Assembly: GCA_016217875.1 (NCBI GenBank)
Contig: JACRFN010000016.1
Coordinates: 1 to 12,563, forward strand
From: Candidatus Kerfeldbacteria bacterium
GTDB lineage: Bacteria; Patescibacteriota; Patescibacteriia; Veblenbacterales; UBA10138
DNA: 12,563 nt
Direction: 5' to 3'
Part shown: positions 7,093-12,563 of the stretch, one piece after another
Layout of the letters: every line of letters begins with the position of its first letter
Numbering within the stretch: the first letter of the stretch is position 1
Position numbers and translations under genes: made by a program
The notes under the pieces: model-generated
The model's input: only the letters and a program-made list of their open reading frames with translations
Database searches by the model: none
Told to the model about the DNA's origin: nothing

Positions 7093-8295
7093 TTACTTAA
7101 TAACTTTAATGACGGCGCCGGCGCCGACAGTGTGGCCGCCTTCACGGATGGCAAAACGCTGTTTCTCTTCCAGAGCCACCGGACTAATGAGGTTTACCTG
7201 CAATTTGATATTGTCGCCCGGCATAACCATTTCAGTTCCAGCTGGCAAAATTACCTCACCAGTCACGTCAGTAGTACGAATATAGAACTGAGGCTTATAA
7301 CCCTTGAGGAAAGGCGTGTGACGACCGCCTTCGTCTTTGGTCAGGATATAGACGGAGGCCTCAAACTCTGTGTGCGGGGTCACGGAACCAGGTTTAGCCA
7401 CTACTTGCCCGCGCTCCACATCAGTCTTTTTCAAGCCACGCAACAACAGACCGGCGTTGTCGCCCGCCCGGCCCTCATCCAAGGACTTGTTAAACATTTC
7501 GATGCCGGTAATCACCGTCTTCTGGGTGTCGCGCAAGCCGACAATTTCCACCTCATCGTTAAGCTTCAAGAGGCCGCGCTCGATACGACCGGTGACCACT
7601 GTGCCTCGGCCTTCAATGGAGAAAATGTCCTCAATCGGCATCAGGAACGGCTTATCAATCTCACGTACTGGCTCAGGGATATATTCGTCCAAAGCCTTCA
7701 CCAAATCAAGAATAGGTTGAATAGCCGGATCGTCTTTCTTACCGGCCTTAGCCGCCTCCAGGGCCTTGAGGGCGCTGCCTCGGATAATGGGAGTCTTGTC
7801 GCCGGGAAATTCGTATTTCTTCAGCAAATCGCGCACTTCCTCTTCCACCAGGTCCACCAGGTCCTTTTCGTCCACCATATCAACCTTATTCAAGAAAACG
7901 ACAATATACGGCACACCGACCTGACGAGCCAACAAAATGTGTTCGCGGGTCTGAGGCATGGGACCATCGGCCGCGGAAACCACCAAAACGGCACCGTCCA
8001 TCTGGGCCGCGCCCGTAATCATATTCTTAACGTAGTCAGCGTGCCCAGGACAGTCGACGTGGGCATAGTGACGCTTCGAGGTCTCGTATTCAACGTGGGC
8101 GGTATTAATAGTAATACCACGCGCTTTTTCCTCGGGCGCGTTGTCAATTTGGTCAACGCTCTTGTCCTGCGCTTTCATACCTGCCAGCTTAAGTGACTGG
8201 AGGATAGCGGCTGTCAGGGTAGTTTTACCATGATCAACGTGACCAATGGTACCAACGTTGATGTGCGGTTTTGAGCGATCAAACTTCTCTGCCAT
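7093..8295 (-). CDS. tuf: Translation elongation factor Tu
   Basis: EF-Tu carries aminoacyl-tRNA to the ribosomal A site as a GTP complex. The 400-residue product has all GTPase motifs: G18-T25 (GHVDHGKT), switch I with Thr62 in RGITINT, D81-H85 (DCPGH, with His85 the catalytic equivalent of E. coli His84), N136-D139 (NKVD), and the SALKALE segment. Domains 2 and 3 follow, ending [32 protein letters not shown]. It is the only gene in the window with a clear Shine-Dalgarno sequence and it has a structured leader. The long open frame antisense to it is a shadow. Confidence 0.99.
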   Translation of the reverse strand: MAEKFDRSKPHINVGTIGHVDHGKTTLTAAILQSLKLAGMKAQDKSVDQIDNAPEEKARGITINTAHVEYETSKRHYAHVDCPGHADYVKNMITGAAQMDGAVLVVSAADGPMPQTREHILLARQVGVPYIVVFLNKVDMVDEKDLVDLVEEEVRDLLKKYEFPGDKTPIIRGSALKALEAAKAGKKDDPAIQPILDLVKALDEYIPEPVREIDKPFLMPIEDIFSIEGRGTVVTGRIERGLLKLNDEVEIVGLRDTQKTVITGIEMFNKSLDEGRAGDNAGLLLRGLKKTDVERGQVVAKPGSVTPHTEFEASVYILTKDEGGRHTPFLKGYKPQFYIRTTDVTGEVILPAGTEMVMPGDNIKLQVNLISPVALEEKQRFAIREGGHTVGAGAVIKVIK

Positions 8296-8305
8296 GTTCT
8301 AAGGT

Positions 8306-8310
8306 CTCCT
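8306..8310 (-). promoter_or_regulatory. Shine-Dalgarno site of tuf (AGGAG)
   Basis: The minus strand reads AGGAG here, 10 nt upstream of the EF-Tu ATG. I found no comparable anti-16S motif at the other starts, most of which are preceded by AT-rich sequence. The site lies 3 nt downstream of the tuf leader stem, so folding of the leader could affect its exposure. Confidence 0.7.
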
Positions 8311-8313
8311 GAT

Positions 8314-8373
8314 GGCTAACCTTAGAGCCCAACATGAGGTACATTTTCGTACCATCTAGGCCTAACGTTAGCC
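8314..8373 (-). promoter_or_regulatory. Structured 5' leader of tuf (stacked hairpin)
   Basis: Three nested helices are visible: 8314-8320 with 8367-8373 (GGCTAAC/GTTAGCC, 7 bp); 8322-8325 with 8362-8365 plus 8327-8329 with 8359-8361 (7 bp with one bulged base); and a terminal hairpin 8338-8342 with 8349-8353 (GGTAC/GTACC, 6-nt loop). The structure ends just 5' of the Shine-Dalgarno site. The pairings are seen in sequence; a regulatory role in EF-Tu expression is inference. The rest of the tuf upstream gap is AT-rich and may contain a promoter, but no convincing -35/-10 pair was found. Confidence 0.5.
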
Positions 8374-8420
8374 AAAAATTAACTTTAATGTTTAATGATG
8401 CTTGTTAACTGTAGCACGCC

Positions 8421-8444
8421 CCTCGGGCTCTGGCAAGCCCGAGG
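8421..8444 (-). terminator. GC-rich 9-bp hairpin after the 99-aa gene, possible weak terminator
   Basis: CCTCGGGCT and AGCCCGAGG form a perfect 9-bp stem around a 6-nt loop, beginning 2 bp after the stop codon of the upstream gene. The place suits a terminator or an RNA processing/stabilising hairpin between the fusA and tuf transcripts. There is no downstream U-tract on the minus strand, so intrinsic termination is uncertain. Confidence 0.4.
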
Positions 8445-8446
8445 CA

Positions 8447-8746
8447 TTAGGACTCTGGCTCCAGCGGTTCAGGAAAATACTGATCATCCCCTTCAAGCGA
8501 GCCCTGGGGCGGATCAACTGCCTCTAATTGGCCGGCTGAAGGCTTGGCCGGCTGGCCGCCTAATTTTTTGCCAGGTGAACCTACTAACTTAGGGTTAATT
8601 TGTGATTTAGCCACACCGGTTAACTGATCATATTGAGCCAGTGGTAAAAGTACCACTGGCTCATGGCCCGGGATAATTACTACCACCTTCTCTCCCCGAC
8701 TGGTAAAAAGCCTGACTAACTCGTTTAAATCAAACTGGTTGGTCAT
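8447..8746 (-). CDS. Hypothetical protein with a Phd/YefM-like segment
   Basis: This 99-residue protein between fusA and tuf is not one I can name. Residues 1-44 (MTNQFDLNELVRLFTSRG, then EKVVVIIPGHEPVVLLPLAQ and YDQL) resemble the strand-turn-strand-helix pattern of Phd/YefM-type antitoxins (xVVIxxxGxPVAVLxPLxxYxxL), but no toxin gene is adjacent. The remaining half is proline-, glycine- and glutamate-rich, acidic at the end and probably disordered. The start is the ATG at 8744-8746, at the end of a long-class palindromic element; an upstream TTG would add the repeat-encoded MSEVDILG. Its presence inside the str operon suggests a translation-linked or vertically kept role, which is inference. 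Confidence 0.7.
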   Translation of the reverse strand: MTNQFDLNELVRLFTSRGEKVVVIIPGHEPVVLLPLAQYDQLTGVAKSQINPKLVGSPGKKLGGQPAKPSAGQLEAVDPPQGSLEGDDQYFPEPLEPES

Positions 8747-8910
8747 ACCCAGTATATCAACTTCGCTCAACCACCCGAAGCGCGAGCAGGTTGAACGAGT
8801 AGGAAAGATTAAATGACTTTAAAATAAGACATAAGGCTATGGCACATAGTGGTTGAATCAAGCGCCTGCCTGCCGACAGGCAGGCTAGCGAAGTTGTATT
8901 ACTGGGCATA
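8744..8910 (-). repeat. Palindromic leader element, long class, fusA to 99-aa gene
   Basis: This 167-bp copy starts 23 bp after the EF-G stop and ends on the ATG of the 99-aa gene. Its arms are of the CTGGG type. The interior differs from the short class and carries a GC hairpin (8864-8872 with 8877-8885). Start-proximal TCAACC (8767-8772) can pair locally with 8789-8794, or TCAACCAC (8767-8774) can pair distally with GTGGTTGA (8849-8856). A 50-codon frame is open from the ATG at 8907-8909 to a TGA at 8757-8759, 10 nt before the gene start. Confidence 0.9.
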
Positions 8911-8933
8911 GTCGAATGACGCTAAAGTCAAAC

Positions 8934-11021
8934 TTAAGCCTTAGCCTTGTCGGCGCCAATAATCTCCTCAGCAATGTGTCGCGGCACCTCGGCGTAATGG
9001 TCAAATTCCATAGTGTACGAACCGCGGCCCTGAGTCATAGAGCGCAAACCCGTGGCATAGCCAAACATCTCTCCCAAAGGCACTTCGGCATCAACTACTT
9101 TACTCCCGCCAGAGCGGTCACGCATTTCCATAATGCGTCCGCGCTTGGAATTAAGATCACCAATCACGTCACCCATATACGACTCAGGCATAATAACCTC
9201 AACCTTCATGATGGGCTCCAAAATAACCGGACCAGCTTGCTTAAAGGCGGCTTGGAAAGCCAGGGAGCCCGCGATTTTGAAGGCCGCTTCGGAGGAGTCA
9301 ACATCGTGATAAGAGCCGTCGTAGACCGCTACCTTAACGTCAACTACGGGGTACCCGGCCAAGACACCGTTCTCCAAAGCCTCACGCACGCCTTTTTCAA
9401 TGGGCGCGATAAATTCACGCGGGATAACTCCACCCTTAACCTCGTCAATAAACTCAAAACCCTTACCCTTGGCATCTTGTGGCTCAACTCGCAGCCAGCA
9501 ATGTCCGTATTGACCGTGCCCGCCGGTCTGCCTAATATACTTACCCTCGGCTCTAGCCTGACGCGTGATAGTTTCTTTGTAAGCCACCTGCGGTCGTCCC
9601 ACATTGGCCTCCACCTTGAACTCGCGCTTCATGCGCTCGACAATAATTTCCAAGTGCAATTCACCCATGCCCCAAATAATAAGCTGGCCGGTTTCCTCAT
9701 TGGAGCGAATTCTAAAGGTTGGGTCTTCTTCAGCTAATTTCTGCAAAGCTAGGCCCATCTTTTCTTGGTCCACTTTTGTTTTGGGCTCAATAGCCAGCGA
9801 TATAACCGGTTCAGGAAAGACAATAGATTCTAAAAGAACTGGGTGATCCAAATCACACAAAGTATTACCGGTGGTGGTTGATTTCAAACCCACGGCCGCG
9901 GCTATTTCGCCAGCGTAAACTTCCTGCACGTCCTCACGTGAGTTAGCGTGGAGTCGTACGATGCGGCTGATGCGCTCCTTTTCTCCATTGGAAGCGTTCA
10001 ACACATACGACCCGGCACTAAGTTTGCCAGAATACACCCGGAAAAAGGCTAATTTGCCCACAAACGGGTCAGTGGCGATTTTAAAGGCCAGGGCTGTAAA
10101 CGGCTGATCATCTGAAGGCGGTCTCTCCACTGCGGCGCCGGTTTTGGGATCGGTCGCCTTAATTGGTGGCACATCAATCGGCGAGGGTAAATAGTCAACC
10201 ACGCCGTCCAACAAAAACTGCACTCCTTTATTCTTGAGGGCCGAGCCGCAAAACACCGGTACTATTTTATTGGCAATGCATGCCTTACGCAGCACGCGCT
10301 TTAATTCAGGCACGGGAATATCTTTACTTTCTAAATAAGCGTGCAACAATTGATCATCGTGCTCGGCAATCGCCTCCACTAATTTATGCCGATACTCTTC
10401 TACCTTATCTTTCATCTCGGCCGGTACCTCACCCTCATCCCACTCCTTGCCTAACTCATCTTTATAAATGACGGCCCGCCGGGTGAGTAAATCAATAATG
10501 CCCTTAAAGGTTTCCGCCGCGCCAATAGGCAACTGTACCGGGTGGGCGTTGGTAGTTAATCGTTCGTGAATAGAGGCTAAGTCAGCATAGAAATCAGCTC
10601 CCACCCGATCCATTTTGTTGATAAAGCAGATACGCGGCACACCGTAGTCATCGGCGTAGCGCCAATTAGTTTCCGATTGGGGCTCCACCCCGGCCACGCC
10701 ATCAAACACCACTACACCACCGTCCAAGACGCGCAAACTGCGCTTCACTTCCACTGTAAAATCTATATGGCCTGGAGTGTCAATCAAATTAAGACGAGTG
10801 CCCTTCCAAAAACAAGTCGTGGCCGCGGCCGTAATGGTGATGCCCCGTTCTTTTTCCTGCTCCATCCAGTCCATGGTAGCTTCGCCTTCGTGTACTTCGC
10901 CAATCTTGTGCTTTTTACCGGTGTAAAACAAAATGCGCTCCGAAACAGTAGTCTTACCCGCGTCAATATGAGCAATGACTCCGAAGTTACGCGTATTGGC
11001 AAAAGAATATTCGCGCGGCAT
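8934..11021 (-). CDS. fusA: Translation elongation factor G
   Basis: EF-G drives ribosomal translocation and, with RRF, recycling. The 695-residue length is normal for a full five-domain protein. The G domain shows A17-T24 (AHIDAGKT), [12 protein letters not shown] (switch I), D81-H85 (DTPGH), and [12 protein letters not shown]. Domain 2 begins near [26 protein letters not shown]. Domains III-V include the sequence [17 protein letters not shown], the block [10 protein letters not shown] and the C-terminal [20 protein letters not shown]. The ATG at 11019-11021 gives [20 protein letters not shown], as expected for the family. It lies 272 bp after S7 across a highly structured gap, and no Shine-Dalgarno motif is seen in the AT-rich stretch before it. 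Confidence 0.99.
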   Translation of the reverse strand: MPREYSFANTRNFGVIAHIDAGKTTVSERILFYTGKKHKIGEVHEGEATMDWMEQEKERGITITAAATTCFWKGTRLNLIDTPGHIDFTVEVKRSLRVLDGGVVVFDGVAGVEPQSETNWRYADDYGVPRICFINKMDRVGADFYADLASIHERLTTNAHPVQLPIGAAETFKGIIDLLTRRAVIYKDELGKEWDEGEVPAEMKDKVEEYRHKLVEAIAEHDDQLLHAYLESKDIPVPELKRVLRKACIANKIVPVFCGSALKNKGVQFLLDGVVDYLPSPIDVPPIKATDPKTGAAVERPPSDDQPFTALAFKIATDPFVGKLAFFRVYSGKLSAGSYVLNASNGEKERISRIVRLHANSREDVQEVYAGEIAAAVGLKSTTTGNTLCDLDHPVLLESIVFPEPVISLAIEPKTKVDQEKMGLALQKLAEEDPTFRIRSNEETGQLIIWGMGELHLEIIVERMKREFKVEANVGRPQVAYKETITRQARAEGKYIRQTGGHGQYGHCWLRVEPQDAKGKGFEFIDEVKGGVIPREFIAPIEKGVREALENGVLAGYPVVDVKVAVYDGSYHDVDSSEAAFKIAGSLAFQAAFKQAGPVILEPIMKVEVIMPESYMGDVIGDLNSKRGRIMEMRDRSGGSKVVDAEVPLGEMFGYATGLRSMTQGRGSYTMEFDHYAEVPRHIAEEIIGADKAKA

Positions 11022-11069
11022 AATATAAATTCAAAAGGCAAAAATCAAAAAAATGAAATTTATTTAACT

Positions 11070-11201
11070 GCCGCCCTGTCGGAGGACTCGGTTACAATCT
11101 GGAACCAGAGCGAACGTCCGGTTGCCGCGTGCTGTAGTCGCTGTGCATAGCGGCAACCAGTGAGCGAGGGTAAGATTGTCGAGTCCGGAGACCGAGGCGG
11201 C
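11070..11201 (-). promoter_or_regulatory. 132-nt multi-tier hairpin in the S7-fusA gap
   Basis: Nested complementary segments fold most of the gap into one long hairpin: 11070-11075 with 11196-11201 (GCCGCC/GGCGGC), 11084-11090 with 11180-11186 (7 bp), 11094-11100 with 11173-11179 (7 bp), and 11118-11128 with 11150-11160 (11 bp including one wobble in the RNA). It ends 48 bp before fusA, with a T-rich stretch (seven Ts) between. It could be a leader controlling fusA, a processing site, or an independent structured RNA. It does not belong to the palindromic element family, and I recognise no known RNA class. Confidence 0.55.
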
Positions 11202-11210
11202 GATTCTTGT

Positions 11211-11233
11211 ACCACTTCTTTTAAAGAAGTGGT
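11211..11233 (-). promoter_or_regulatory. Perfect 11-bp inverted repeat upstream of the fusA leader hairpin
   Basis: ACCACTTCTTT and AAAGAAGTGGT are perfect complements separated by one base, so the folded RNA would have a loop of three or more nucleotides. On the minus strand it comes before the 132-nt hairpin and about 60 bp after the S7 stop. A run of five Ts lies 5' rather than 3' of it, so it is not a canonical terminator for these genes. Confidence 0.5.
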
Positions 11234-11293
11234 AAAAACATACCTCAACATCTGTCACTTAACTTTCAAATAAACTCAGCTGACAATTTCAGT

Positions 11294-11761
11294 TTAGGCA
11301 AAGTGCGCAAAAGCCCTATTAGCTTCGGCCATGCGATGAACGTCAAGTTTCTTCTTAATGGCATCGCCTTCGTTCTGAGAAGTCAAAATCAGCTCAGCCG
11401 CCAATTTTTGATGCATCGGCTGACCTTTTTTGCTACGGGCCGCCTCAATAATCCACCTCATGGCTAAAGCCTGACGACGGTCGCCGCGTACTTCTATGGG
11501 CACTTGATAGTTGGCACCACCCACTCGACGGCCCTTCACCTCCACTTGCGGCGCCGCGTTTTTCAAAGCTAAATCAAAAATATCCCGCGGATCTTGCTTG
11601 GTTTTCTCGGCTACCAGGTCAAAGGCCTGGTAGACCACCTTGCGGGCCACGGTCTTTTTACCGCGTTCCATCAGACGATTGACAAACTTGGCCACAGTCG
11701 CGCTCTGGTAACGTGGATCTGGCGCAATCAAACGGTGGGGTGCCTGTTTCTTGCCGCGCAT
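11294..11761 (-). CDS. rpsG: 30S ribosomal protein S7 (uS7)
   Basis: S7 nucleates assembly of the 30S head and touches the E-site tRNA. The 155-residue product matches the family length of about 156. Visible segments are LIAPDPRYQSATVAKFVNRLMERGKKTVARKVVYQAFDLV, KNAAPQVEVKGRRVGGANYQVPIEVRGDRRQALAMRWII, and the C-terminal HRMAEANRAFAHFA. The ATG at 11759-11761 (MRGKKQAPHR) is the end of a short-class palindromic element; a TTG upstream would add MASEVDILG from the repeat. In E. coli the S12-S7 gap is the site of S7 autoregulation; here that gap is filled by the repeat element. Confidence 0.97.
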   Translation of the reverse strand: MRGKKQAPHRLIAPDPRYQSATVAKFVNRLMERGKKTVARKVVYQAFDLVAEKTKQDPRDIFDLALKNAAPQVEVKGRRVGGANYQVPIEVRGDRRQALAMRWIIEAARSKKGQPMHQKLAAELILTSQNEGDAIKKKLDVHRMAEANRAFAHFA

Positions 11762-11901
11762 ACCCAGTATATCAACTTCGCTCGCCAAAACTAGGCGAGA
11801 TAGAAAGCTGCGAATTAATGATTAGAGATTGACTGAATATAAAGTAACTACTTGATACTTTGGCGAAAGCGAGCCTAAGCGAAGTTGTATTACTGGGCAT
11901 A
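11759..11901 (-). repeat. Palindromic leader element, short class with CTGGG arms, S12-S7 gap
   Basis: The 143-bp element starts 3 bp after the S12 stop and ends on the S7 ATG. Its interior matches the short class found before L2 and L5, but its arms carry the CTGGG variant of the long class. Local pairing is 11781-11786 with 11794-11799; the distal alternative is 11782-11789 with 11859-11866 (8 bp). A 42-codon frame runs open from the ATG at 11898-11900 to TGA at 11772-11774, as in the L2 copy. Confidence 0.9.
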
Positions 11902-11904
11902 TAA

Positions 11905-12324
11905 TTAAGCCTTGGGCTTCTTCACGCCGTAAATAGAACGTCCCTGCATGCGTTTTTCCACGCCTGAGGTGTCGTAAACGCCCCGCACAATGTGATAACG
12001 CACGCCAGGCAAATCCTTCACCCGCCCGCCGCGAATCAAAACTATAGAGTGTTCTTGTAAATTGTGACCAATGCCCGGGATGTAGGCGGTCACTTCCATG
12101 CCATTACTAAGCCGCACGCGAGCTATTTTGCGCAAAGCTGAGTTTGGCTTTTTGGGGGTGGTGGTAGTGACCTTAACGCAGACGCCGCGCTTAAACGGGC
12201 TGCTTTTGGGCAACTTGGTCCGGCGGCGCTTTAAAGTATTAAGCACTGGCTCCAGGGCAGGTGTCTTAGACTTAGCCTTAAGTGACCGGCGGCCGTGGCG
12301 AATTAGCTGACTGATAGTTGGCAT
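11905..12324 (-). CDS. rpsL: 30S ribosomal protein S12 (uS12)
   Basis: S12 sits at the decoding centre and controls accuracy. The 139-residue product has [14 protein letters not shown], the central [19 protein letters not shown] (Lys58-Lys59), [24 protein letters not shown] and [22 protein letters not shown] (Lys103, Asp104). Wild-type lysines at the classical streptomycin sites and the aspartate that is methylthiolated in E. coli are present. About 15 extra residues before KRGVC resemble the longer S12 of Gram-positive bacteria rather than the E. coli form. The ATG at 12322-12324 ends a long-class element; a TTG upstream would add MSEVDILG. Confidence 0.97.
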   Translation of the reverse strand: MPTISQLIRHGRRSLKAKSKTPALEPVLNTLKRRRTKLPKSSPFKRGVCVKVTTTTPKKPNSALRKIARVRLSNGMEVTAYIPGIGHNLQEHSIVLIRGGRVKDLPGVRYHIVRGVYDTSGVEKRMQGRSIYGVKKPKA

Positions 12325-12487
12325 ACCCAGTATATCAACTTCGCTCAACCACCCAGAGCGCGGGCAGGTTGAACGAGTATGAATGATTAAATGACTCTAG
12401 ATAAGACATAAGGTTGTACCTAATAGTGGTTGAATCAAGCGCCTGCCTGCCGACAGGCAGGCTAGCGAAGTTGTATTACTGGGCATA
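12322..12487 (-). repeat. Palindromic leader element, long class, upstream of S12
   Basis: This 166-bp copy has CTGGG-type arms and the same architecture as the copy after fusA, to which its distal 65 bp are identical. Start-proximal 12345-12350 can pair locally with 12367-12372, or 12345-12352 can pair with 12426-12433 (TCAACCAC/GTGGTTGA). The GC hairpin is also present. A one-base deletion relative to the fusA copy brings an in-frame TAG into the internal frame. On its far side, in this contig, lies the end of L5, which is not the expected neighbour of S12. Confidence 0.88.
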
Positions 12488-12563
12488 AATTAAATTCACT
12501 AAACTTGGCTAAAGGGAAAGCCTAGCAGCTCAAACAAGCGCCGGCCTAACAGCGGTGAACTGG
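12423..12563. repeat. Right copy of 141-bp exact terminal direct repeat
   Basis: This stretch is identical to bases 1-141 and repeats the distal 65 bp of the element plus the last codons of L5. It means the assembly path re-enters its own start. The repeated L5 fragment is therefore the same locus rather than a second gene copy, unless the cluster is tandemly duplicated. Confidence 0.95.

Noticed and set aside
6946..8196. A 416-codon open frame on the plus strand
   Set aside because: It lies antisense to the certain EF-Tu gene and the S10 start, has no recognisable domain, and is explained by codon bias on the opposite strand.
8375..8415. Promoter for tuf with TTAACA and TAAAGT
   Set aside because: The spacer is only 15 and the match is weak. 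A promoter here is plausible but not supported.
8744..8910. IS200/IS605-type or ordinary transposon-derived element
   Set aside because: There is no transposase, no evident target-site duplication, and uniform orientation with precise start-codon placement argues against simple insertion. A distant mobile origin is still possible.
11211..11233. Rho-independent terminator
   Set aside because: The stem is perfect, but on the minus strand the T-run is 5' of it, and on the plus strand it is followed by As.
11060..11258. Two 63-64 codon minus-strand frames in the S7-fusA gap
   Set aside because: They run through the long hairpin, have no recognisable similarity, and their composition follows the inverted repeats.
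11250..11293. Promoter with TTGTCA and TTAAGT upstream of the fusA leader
   Set aside because: The spacing is 18 and the -35 match is fair, but the -10 is poor and such matches are expected by chance in AT-rich sequence.
77..12324. Alternative genetic code (UGA as Gly or Trp), suggested by absence of TGA stops
   Set aside because: All 19 proteins are full-length with no in-frame TGA, which would be expected in a recoded genome.

Overview
The window is almost entirely a ribosomal-protein/elongation-factor gene cluster, read wholly from the minus strand. The likely source is a Candidate Phyla Radiation (Patescibacteria, Parcubacteria-like) bacterium. This rests on the fused str-S10-spc gene order, on remembered similarity of the EF-Tu and EF-G N-termini (for example [20 protein letters not shown] and [18 protein letters not shown]) to Parcubacteria proteins, on the near absence of Shine-Dalgarno sequences, and on GCCTGCCTG/CAGGCAGGC palindromes that I recall as common in such genomes. 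The taxonomic call is inference.

Minus-strand order, from the right edge to the left: S12, S7, EF-G, a 99-residue hypothetical protein, EF-Tu, S10, L3, L4, L23, L2, S19, L22, S3, L16, L29, S17, L14, L24, L5. This is the str operon running straight into the S10 operon and the start of spc. Most neighbours are separated by only 3-20 bp, so one or a few long transcripts are expected. The proteins build both ribosomal subunits and supply the two elongation GTPases.

Three intergenic regions depart from this packing and hold predicted RNA structure: the S7-fusA gap (a 132-nt hairpin plus an 11-bp hairpin), the tuf leader (a stacked hairpin just 5' of the only clear Shine-Dalgarno site), and the S10-L3 gap (two inverted repeats).

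The most unusual content is a family of five 143-167 bp palindromic elements placed directly 5' of L5, L2, the 99-aa gene, S7 and S12. Each starts 0-23 bp after the upstream stop codon and its 3' arm ends on the start codon of the next gene. The ~23-nt terminal arms pair with each other and show a compensatory C-G to A-U change. The interiors fall into two sequence classes, yet both keep the same choice between a local hairpin and a long-range pairing. Three of the five also carry an open frame from an ATG in the 5' arm to a TGA 10 nt before the real start codon. This looks like a start-codon-sequestering RNA leader, or a palindromic repeat family that lands on start codons. I do not recognise a named family.

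The first 141 bases are repeated exactly as the last 141 bases, so the contig closes into a 12,422-bp circle joining L5 to S12 through one of these elements. L5 is normally followed by S14 and S8, and 141 is a common maximum assembly k-mer, so a repeat-induced assembly loop is my favoured explanation. A real circle or tandem array is not excluded.
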